DNA from: Streptomyces parvulus
GTDB taxonomy: Bacteria; Actinomycetota; Actinomycetes; Streptomycetales; Streptomycetaceae
Assembly: GCF_014648855.1 (NCBI RefSeq)
Contig: NZ_BMRX01000013.1
Span: forward strand, 124,001 to 188,000
Reading direction: 5' to 3'
Length of the DNA: 64,000 nt
In this document: positions 58,426-64,000 of the stretch, in pieces
How the letters are laid out: each line of letters opens with the position of its first letter
Numbering within the stretch: the first letter of the stretch is position 1
Notes under the pieces: generated by a model
Told to the model about the DNA's origin: nothing
The model's input: only the letters and a program-made list of their open reading frames with translations
Databases searched by the model: none
Made by a program: the position numbers and the translations under genes

Positions 58426-58543
58426 GGCGCCACCCCCGTGGACGCCCTGACCACGCGCCGCGCGGTCTCCCCCGTCGTGCTCATGGGGGAATCCTGGGTG
58501 ATGCTGGTGATGCGTCGCAACGGAGTTTTGCTGTCGGCAGACG

Positions 58544-58682
58544 CCGGGGAAAGCCCCCGGAAACAACCGGGTCGCGGAGATTACCGATCTGGAACGTCCC
58601 GAAATGCATCCTTGTGCCGAGCGGCACGAGGTACTTGGGTGGGACGAGTGTGCCGACCCGGCCCACCTGTTCATGGGTCGGC
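58544..58682 (+). other. Structured leader region before egtA
   Basis: The 287 bases before egtA hold several hairpins: CCGGGG/CCCCGG (58544-58560), GTGCCG/CGGCAC (58614-58627) and GCCGACCC/GGGTCGGC (58652-58682). The sequence is less GC-rich near 58577-58613. It matches no riboswitch class that I know. It may hold the egt promoter and an untranslated leader of unknown function. Confidence 0.3.
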
Positions 58683-58712
58683 GGCATGGTGGAATCTCAG
58701 GAGGATCCCGAC

Positions 58713-60014
58713 ATGTCAGATTCGGTTGGTGGCTGTATCCGGCCACGTACCGCCGTCAGTGAGGCGGAGGTCGAGGCACTGGTCCACGGCATCTGCTTCA
58801 AGACCGGCCCGCCCCGGCTCCTCGGTGTCGAGGTGGAATGGCTGGTCCACGAGCTGCGCGACCCGCGGCTCCCCGTATCACCCGAACGGCTCCGGGCCGT
58901 CTACGCCGCGTTGCGGACGGTGCCGCTGAGGTCGGCGCTGACCGTCGAACCCGGTGGCCAGCTGGAGCTGAGTTCGCTCCCCGCGACCTCCCTCACGGAG
59001 TGCGTCCGCACCGTCTCCGCCGACCTGGACGCCGTCCGCGCGGTCCTTCGCGAGGACGGCCTCGCCCTCGTCGGCCTCGGCCACGATCCCTGGCAGGAGC
59101 CCCGCCGCTATCTGCGGCAGCCGCGCTACGACGCCATGGAGGCCTGTCTCGACCGCACCGGCCCCGCCGGGCGCTTCATGATGTGCACCTCGGCCTCGGT
59201 GCAGGTGTGCGTGGACGCCGGGCAGGAGGAGCCGGGCCCGCTCGGGCACGTGCGCCGCTGGTGGCTGGCGCACCAGCTGGGCGCGGTCCTGGTGGCCGCG
59301 TTCGCCAACTCCCCGCTGTCCGGGGGCCGGCCCACGGGCTGGCGGTCCACCCGGCAGCTGCGCTGGGCGCAGATCGGCCCCGGCCGGGCGGGCGGGCCCG
59401 TGCTGGACTCCGACCCGCGCGGCGCGTGGACCCGGCACGTCCTGGACGCACCGGTGATGTGCGTACGCGGCGAGGAGGGCCCCTGGGACGTCCCGGACGG
59501 CATGACCTTCCGGGAGTGGACCCGGAGCCGGACCCCGAGGCCGCCCACCCGGGAGGACCTCGACTACCACCTGACCACGCTGTTCCCGCCGGTGCGCCCG
59601 CGCGGGCACCTGGAGCTGCGGATGATCGACGCGCAGCCCGGGGACGACGGCTGGATCGTGCCGCTGGCGGTGACGGCGGCGCTCTTCGACGACCCGGAGG
59701 CCACGGAGACCGCCTACCGGGCCGTGAAGCCGCTCGCCGAGCGCAGCCTGGGCCTGCCCGGCCCGCACAACCCGCTCTACGAGGCCGCGGCGCGCGACGC
59801 CCTGACCGACCCGGAGCTGCGGGAGGCGGCCGTCACCTGCTTCACCGCCGCGCTCGCGGCGCTGCCCCGGCTGGGCGCGACGGCCGGGATCACCGACGCC
59901 GTGGCCGGGTACCTGGAGCGCTACGTCCTGCGGGGCCGCTGCCCCGCCGACGACCTGCTGGAGATGCCGGGCGGCGCGAGCCCTGGCCCGTACGGGAGGG
60001 AGACCCGCTCATGA
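58713..60014 (+). CDS. egtA: Glutamate-cysteine ligase EgtA
   Basis: 433 residues from ATG 58713 with AGGAGG 8 bases upstream. Gcs2-type ATP-grasp ligase features are present: LLGVEVEWLVHELRDP, LTVEPGGQLELSSLPA, ASVQVCVDAG and HLELRMIDAQP. It joins glutamate and cysteine to give gamma-glutamylcysteine, used by EgtB as sulfur donor. First gene of egtABCD, with ATGA overlap to egtB. Confidence 0.95.
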   Translation: MSDSVGGCIRPRTAVSEAEVEALVHGICFKTGPPRLLGVEVEWLVHELRDPRLPVSPERLRAVYAALRTVPLRSALTVEPGGQLELSSLPATSLTECVRTVSADLDAVRAVLREDGLALVGLGHDPWQEPRRYLRQPRYDAMEACLDRTGPAGRFMMCTSASVQVCVDAGQEEPGPLGHVRRWWLAHQLGAVLVAAFANSPLSGGRPTGWRSTRQLRWAQIGPGRAGGPVLDSDPRGAWTRHVLDAPVMCVRGEEGPWDVPDGMTFREWTRSRTPRPPTREDLDYHLTTLFPPVRPRGHLELRMIDAQPGDDGWIVPLAVTAALFDDPEATETAYRAVKPLAERSLGLPGPHNPLYEAAARDALTDPELREAAVTCFTAALAALPRLGATAGITDAVAGYLERYVLRGRCPADDLLEMPGGASPGPYGRETRS

Positions 60015-61369
60015 CCGACCCCGCCATGGACCCCGCCGACGGCACCCCCGCCGCCGCCGACTCCGGCGACCCGGGCGCCCTGCGCGAGCGGGCCCTGGAC
60101 ACCCTCGTCCGTGCCCGCGCCCGCACCACCCTGCTGACCAGCTGCGTGGAGGGCCCCGACCTCACCGGCCAGGTGTCGCCGCTGATGTCCCCGCTCGTCT
60201 GGGACCTGGCGCACATCGGCAACCAGGAGGAGCAGTGGCTGCTGCGCGCGGTGGGCGGGCAGGAGGCGATACGGCCGGAGATAGACAGCCTGTACGACGC
60301 CTTCGAGCATCCGCGTGCCGAGCGGCCCCGGCTGCCGCTGCTCTCGCCCGCCGAGGCCCGCGGGTACGCCGCGGACGTGCGCGGCCGGGCACTGGACGTG
60401 CTGGAGGGCGCCGCGTTCCACGGCACCCGGCTCACCGAGGCGGGCTTCGCCTTCGGCATGATCGCCCAGCACGAGCAGCAGCACGACGAGACCATGCTGA
60501 TCACCCACCAACTGCGCAAGGGCCCGCAGGCCCTGACCGCGCCCGACCCCGAACCCGTGCCCTGGTTCACCGGACCGGCCGAGGTCCTGGTCCCGGGCGG
60601 CCCGTTCACCATGGGCACCTCCACCGAGCCGTGGGCGCTGGACAACGAACGGCCCGCGCACCGGCGGGAGGTGGCCCCGTTCTTCCTCGACACCACCCCG
60701 GTCACCAACGGCGCCTACCGGGCCTTCATGGACGACGGCGGCTACGACGACCCGCGCTGGTGGACCCGGGAGGGCTGGGAGCACATCCGCCGGCACTCCA
60801 TCACCGCCCCGCTGTTCTGGCGCCGCGACGGCGGCCAGTGGCTGCGGCGGCGTTTCGGCGTCACCGAGGTGGTGCCGGCGGACGAGCCGGTGCTGCACGT
60901 GTGCTGGTACGAGGCCGACGCCTACGCCCGCTGGGCCGGGCGCCGGCTGCCCACCGAGGCCGAGTGGGAGAAGGCGGCCCGGCACGATCCCGCCGGGGAC
61001 CGCACGGCCCGCTACCCGTGGGGCGACGCCGATCCGGGACCGGAGCACGCCAACCTCGGCCAGCGGCACCTGCGCCCCGCGCCCGCCGGCAGCTACCCGG
61101 CCGGCGAGTCCCCGCTGGGCGTGCGGCAGCTGATCGGCGACGTGTGGGAGTGGACGTCGAGCGACTTCGCCCCCTACCCGGGGTTCAAGGCGTTCCCGTA
61201 CAAGGAGTACTCCGAGGTGTTCTTCGGGCCCGAGTACAAGGTGCTGCGGGGCGGTTCGTTCGCCGTGGACGCGGTCGCCTGCCGGGGCACGTTCCGCAAC
61301 TGGGACTACCCGATCCGGCGGCAGATCTTCTCCGGATTCCGCACCGCCCGCTCGGCGGAGGCCGCCTGA
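60011..61369 (+). CDS. egtB: Ergothioneine sulfoxide synthase EgtB
   Basis: 452 residues from ATG 60011. The N-terminal DinB-like part holds the iron ligands (WDLAHIGNQEEQW and the HEQQHDET motif). The C-terminal part is an FGE-sulfatase domain (VPGGPFTMGTS, LPTEAEWEKAARH, VWEWTSSDF, RGGSFAVD). It joins gamma-glutamylcysteine to hercynine with O2. The stop and the next ATG overlap by one base (TGATG). Confidence 0.96.
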   Translation: MTDPAMDPADGTPAAADSGDPGALRERALDTLVRARARTTLLTSCVEGPDLTGQVSPLMSPLVWDLAHIGNQEEQWLLRAVGGQEAIRPEIDSLYDAFEHPRAERPRLPLLSPAEARGYAADVRGRALDVLEGAAFHGTRLTEAGFAFGMIAQHEQQHDETMLITHQLRKGPQALTAPDPEPVPWFTGPAEVLVPGGPFTMGTSTEPWALDNERPAHRREVAPFFLDTTPVTNGAYRAFMDDGGYDDPRWWTREGWEHIRRHSITAPLFWRRDGGQWLRRRFGVTEVVPADEPVLHVCWYEADAYARWAGRRLPTEAEWEKAARHDPAGDRTARYPWGDADPGPEHANLGQRHLRPAPAGSYPAGESPLGVRQLIGDVWEWTSSDFAPYPGFKAFPYKEYSEVFFGPEYKVLRGGSFAVDAVACRGTFRNWDYPIRRQIFSGFRTARSAEAA

Positions 61370-62166
61370 TGTGCCGCCACCTCGCGTACCTCGGCCCGTC
61401 CGAGCCGCTCGGCCGGCTCCTGGTCGCGCCGCCGCACGGCCTGTACCGCCAGTCGTGGGCGCCCCGCCGCCAGCGGCACGGCACGGTCAACGCCGACGGG
61501 TTCGGCGTCGGCTGGTACGCCGGGGACGACCCGGTGCCGGCCCGCTACCGCCGGGCCGGGCCGATCTGGGCGGACCAGTCCTTCGCCGACCTCGCCCGGG
61601 TGGTGCGGTCCGGCGCGTTCCTCGCCGCCGTACGGGACGCGACGCTCGCGGGCGCCGACGCGGAGGCCGCGGCCGCTCCCTTCGCGGCGGGCGCCCGGCT
61701 GTTCAGCCACAACGGAGCCGTGACCGGCTGGCCCGGCTCCCTGGCCGGGCCAGCCGGGACGCTGCCGCCCGAAGAGCTGCTTTCGCTGGAGGCCCGCAAC
61801 GACTCGGCCCTCGTGTGGGCGCTGGTGCTGGCCCGGCTGCGGGCCGGGGACGACGACGGGCGGGCGCTGGCCGAGACGGTGCTGGAGGTCGCCGCGGCGG
61901 CCCCCGGCTCGCGCCTCAACCTGCTGCTCACCGACGGCGCCACCGTCACGGCGACCACCTGGGGCGACACCCTCTGGTACCTGACCCTTCCCGGCGGCGG
62001 CACCGTCGTCGCCTCGGAGCCCTACGACGACGACCCGCGCTGGCGGGAGGTCCCCGACCGCACCCTGCTCGTGGCCGACCGCGCCGAGGTGCGGCTCACC
62101 CCGCTGAAGGAACCGGGCGACACCGCCACGCAAGCCTTCGTCTCTCCCAAGGAGCCCCGCACGTGA
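61369..62166 (+). CDS. egtC: Gamma-glutamyl hercynylcysteine sulfoxide hydrolase EgtC
   Basis: 265 residues from ATG 61369. A class II glutamine-amidotransferase fold with the nucleophile Cys2 (MCRHLAYLG) and GFGVGWYAG, LFSHNGAV and ARNDSALVW. It removes glutamate from the EgtB product. The stop overlaps the egtD GTG as GTGA. Confidence 0.95.
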   Translation: MCRHLAYLGPSEPLGRLLVAPPHGLYRQSWAPRRQRHGTVNADGFGVGWYAGDDPVPARYRRAGPIWADQSFADLARVVRSGAFLAAVRDATLAGADAEAAAAPFAAGARLFSHNGAVTGWPGSLAGPAGTLPPEELLSLEARNDSALVWALVLARLRAGDDDGRALAETVLEVAAAAPGSRLNLLLTDGATVTATTWGDTLWYLTLPGGGTVVASEPYDDDPRWREVPDRTLLVADRAEVRLTPLKEPGDTATQAFVSPKEPRT

Positions 62167-63125
62167 GCCAGTTCCGAGTGACCCGCACCCTGCCCGAGGA
62201 CGCCACCGGCGCCGCGCTGCGCGCCGACGTCCTGGCGGGCCTGACGAGCACGCCCAAGTGGCTGGCGCCCAAGTGGTTCTACGACGCCCGCGGCAGCGAG
62301 CTGTTCGAGGAGATCACGGCGCTGCCCGAGTACTACCCCACCCGGGCCGAGCGGGAGATCCTCGCCGACCGGGCCGGTTCGATCGCCGCCGCGACCGGCG
62401 CCCGGACCCTGGTGGAGCTGGGTTCCGGTTCCTCGGAGAAGACCCGGATCCTGCTGGACGCGCTGACCGGCCTGCGCGCCTACGTGCCCGTCGACGTCAG
62501 CGAGAGCGCCCTCACCCAGGCCGGGGAGGCCATCGTCGCCGAGCGCCCCGGCCTCCAGGTGCACGCGCTGATCGCCGACTTCACCGGCGGGCTGACCCTG
62601 CCCGAGACGCCGGGTCCCCGGCTGGTGGCGTTCCTGGGCGGCACGATCGGCAACCTGCTGCCGGACGAGCGCGCCGCGTTCCTGGCCGCCGTACGCGCCC
62701 TGCTCTCGCCGGGCGACGCCCTGCTCCTGGGCACCGACCTGGTCAAGGACGAGGAGCTGCTGGTCCGGGCGTACGACGACGCGGCCGGGGTGACCGCGCA
62801 GTTCAACAAGAACGTGCTGTCCGTGATCAACCGGGAGCTGGAGGCCGACTTCGCGCCCGCCGCGTTCGAGCACGTGGCGCTGTGGAACCCGGAGCGGGAG
62901 TGGATCGAGATGCGGCTGCGGTCCCGCGCCGCGCAGACGGTCAAGGTCCAGGCGCTGGACCTGGCCGTGGACTTCGCGGACGGCGAGGAGCTGCGCACCG
63001 AGGTGTCCGCGAAGTTCCGGCGGGAGGGTGTGCGGGCCGAACTCGCCGCCGCCGGTCTCGAGCTGGCCCACTGGTGGACGGACGGCGAGCGGCGCTTCGC
63101 GCTCTCGCTGAGCGTCGCGGGCTGA
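62163..63125 (+). CDS. egtD: Histidine N-alpha-methyltransferase EgtD
   Basis: 320 residues from GTG 62163. LAPKWFYDARGSELFEEIT and LPEYYPTRAE are the conserved start. ELGSGSSEKTRILLDAL is the SAM loop, and FNKNVLSVINRELEADF with EMRLRS provide the histidine pocket. It makes hercynine, the first committed step. No egtE (the PLP beta-lyase) follows in the window; the next gene is convergent. Confidence 0.96.
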   Translation: MSQFRVTRTLPEDATGAALRADVLAGLTSTPKWLAPKWFYDARGSELFEEITALPEYYPTRAEREILADRAGSIAAATGARTLVELGSGSSEKTRILLDALTGLRAYVPVDVSESALTQAGEAIVAERPGLQVHALIADFTGGLTLPETPGPRLVAFLGGTIGNLLPDERAAFLAAVRALLSPGDALLLGTDLVKDEELLVRAYDDAAGVTAQFNKNVLSVINRELEADFAPAAFEHVALWNPEREWIEMRLRSRAAQTVKVQALDLAVDFADGEELRTEVSAKFRREGVRAELAAAGLELAHWWTDGERRFALSLSVAG

Positions 63126-63137
63126 ACTCGGCGGACG

Positions 63138-64000
63138 TCAGCGGGCGTTGACGTCCAGTAGCTCGGTGACGCGGTCGGAGGCCCGGCGGGCCTCCGACTT
63201 CGCGTCGCCGCCGGTGAGCACCTTCGTCATGTAGTCCTTGATCGGGTTGGCCGCCTCGACGGCACCCCACCGGGGCGTTCCGGGGGTCGCCCGGCCCTGT
63301 GCGGCGCCGGCCGCCATGGCCTCGGCGCCCTCCTCGCCCGCGACGGCCTTGGCGAGCGACGCCTTGTTGGGGACGTAGTTCATGGTGCGGGCCAGGTCGG
63401 TGTTCCACTTGGCGCCGGCCAGCGCGTCGACCACGGCGAGCGCGCCCTCGCGTGCGTCCGCGTTCTTCGGGACCACCAGGTCGGAGCCGCCGGTGAAGAC
63501 CGCGCCGGGCTTGCCGGCGCTCTTGCCGGGCACCGGGAAGAAGCCCAGCTCGCCCTTGAGTTCGGGGTTCTCCCGGACGATGGACTGGGCGAGGCCGGGC
63601 ACGGCGACGATCTGCGCGACCTCGCCCTTGGCGAACACCTCGCCCTGCGGGGGGTGTTCCTCGTCGGCGTCGACCGGACCGTCGCCGAGGGCCTGCAGCT
63701 CCTGGTAGAAGTCCATGCCGCGCAGCGCGGCGGCGGAGTCCAGGGCGCCGGTCCAGGTGCCGCCGTCGCCGGCCTGCTCGGCCAGTTCGCCGCCCTCGTC
63801 CCAGATGAAGCCGGAGAGCGTGTACCAGTCCTGGCCGGCCAGGTAGATGCCCTGGCGGCCGTCGGCGTCGAGCTTCTCGGTCGCGGTGATCCACTCCTCG
63901 CGGGTGCGGGGCGGCTCGGCGACTCCGGCCTGCTCGAAGAGGTCCTTGCGGTAGATGACGACGCGGTTGGCGGCGTACCAGGGGATGCCGAACTGCTGGG
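63138..64000 (-). CDS. Extracellular sugar-binding protein of an ABC transporter, partial
   Basis: The gene runs off the right edge and 287 C-terminal residues are visible. The edge part reads FGIPWYAANRVVIYRKDLFE with TREEW, typical of family 1 solute-binding lipoproteins; then GLAQSIVRENPELKGELGFFPVPG and TGGSDLVVPKNADAREGAL. It captures a sugar outside the cell for permeases that should lie beyond the edge. The signal peptide and lipobox are not in view. It ends 12 bases from the convergent egtD stop. Confidence 0.92.
   Translation of the reverse strand, partial: QQFGIPWYAANRVVIYRKDLFEQAGVAEPPRTREEWITATEKLDADGRQGIYLAGQDWYTLSGFIWDEGGELAEQAGDGGTWTGALDSAAALRGMDFYQELQALGDGPVDADEEHPPQGEVFAKGEVAQIVAVPGLAQSIVRENPELKGELGFFPVPGKSAGKPGAVFTGGSDLVVPKNADAREGALAVVDALAGAKWNTDLARTMNYVPNKASLAKAVAGEEGAEAMAAGAAQGRATPGTPRWGAVEAANPIKDYMTKVLTGGDAKSEARRASDRVTELLDVNAR

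Noticed and set aside
58601..58626. A SigR-like promoter GGAAC-N18-GTG before egtA
   Set aside because: The -10 element is GTG rather than GTT and the -35 ends in C, so the match is too weak beside the two exact copies elsewhere.
58426..58712. A riboswitch in the egtA leader
   Set aside because: Several hairpins are present, but the sequence does not match a riboswitch class that I know and no T-rich terminator or clear sequester of the ribosome site is seen. It is kept only as a structured leader.
1..64000. bldA-dependent TTA codons
   Set aside because: The TTA triplets that I examined by eye fall between genes or out of frame. The scan was not exhaustive, so I make no claim beyond seeing none in frame.

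Overview
The window looks like a high-GC actinomycete chromosome, almost certainly Streptomyces. Nearly every codon ends in G or C, GTG starts are frequent, and the gene families are typical: SARP and XRE/MmyB-type regulators, many SpoIIE-type phosphatases, a group 2 Hrd sigma factor, ergothioneine genes, and sigma-R promoters of the form GGAAT-N18-GTT. About 64 protein genes fill the window, many joined by 4-base start/stop overlaps (ATGA or GTGA). I saw no rRNA or tRNA gene, insertion sequence, prophage or CRISPR array, and no intergenic stretch over 300 bases. The gene mix (catabolic enzymes, many small regulator/target pairs, few core genes) suits a chromosome arm. From memory, the block of deformylase, sigma-R-dependent thioredoxin and hrdC-like sigma factor resembles a left-arm region of S. 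coelicolor; this is recall, not a search.

Layout. 0-4 kb: the 3' end of a flavohaemoprotein-type reductase coupled to a PPOX-fold protein, then two divergent membrane-anchored SpoIIE-type phosphatases. 4-8 kb: a Nudix/DUF4406 pair divergent from a DeoR regulator, a DCC thiol protein and two SRPBCC proteins. 8-11 kb: an operon of quinone reductase, MarR and Old Yellow Enzyme behind a double MarR-like operator. 11-16 kb: a DUF4328 membrane protein, a secreted S1 protease homologue lacking its catalytic His and Ser, and a four-gene overlapping operon (acyl-CoA dehydrogenase-like, PIG-L deacetylase, methyltransferase, glycosyltransferase). 16-20 kb: AraC and XRE regulators with a reductase and an SDR; the AraC gene and the SDR share a 38-bp upstream motif. 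20-24 kb: a three-subunit molybdenum aldehyde oxidoreductase of PaoABC type, divergent from an unusual ABM-domain membrane protein. 24-27 kb: a serine hydrolase and a thioredoxin/NHL protein. 27-32 kb: a TetR/SDR pair, then a Baeyer-Villiger monooxygenase divergent from a lipoprotein lactonase.

32-38.5 kb (minus strand) is a seven-gene stress-signalling operon: rsbR, rsbS, rsbT, an ATPase/phosphatase fusion, a hybrid histidine kinase, a receiver/phosphatase fusion and a TetR regulator. RsbR and RsbS would form a stressosome that holds RsbT; the freed RsbT would feed downstream kinase and phosphatase modules. 38.6-47 kb carries redox-linked genes: pirin, a TPR protein and a thioredoxin each behind a consensus sigma-R promoter, PepSY, peptide deformylase, a flavin disulfide reductase-like protein, LacI, and TetR with a flavin reductase. 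47-58.5 kb holds TerC, an Hrd sigma factor, a PPC/CBS pair, a SARP with a divergent hydrolase, MFS, an ArsR operon, a PPOX protein, a beta-hydroxyacid dehydrogenase, a MazF-like protein and a PARG-like hydrolase. 58.7-63.1 kb is the ergothioneine operon egtABCD. The window ends inside a sugar ABC transporter binding protein.

Most regulators have a clean palindrome between them and a divergent or following target gene, so the window reads as a string of small self-contained sensor/response modules, several of them aimed at oxidative or electrophile stress.
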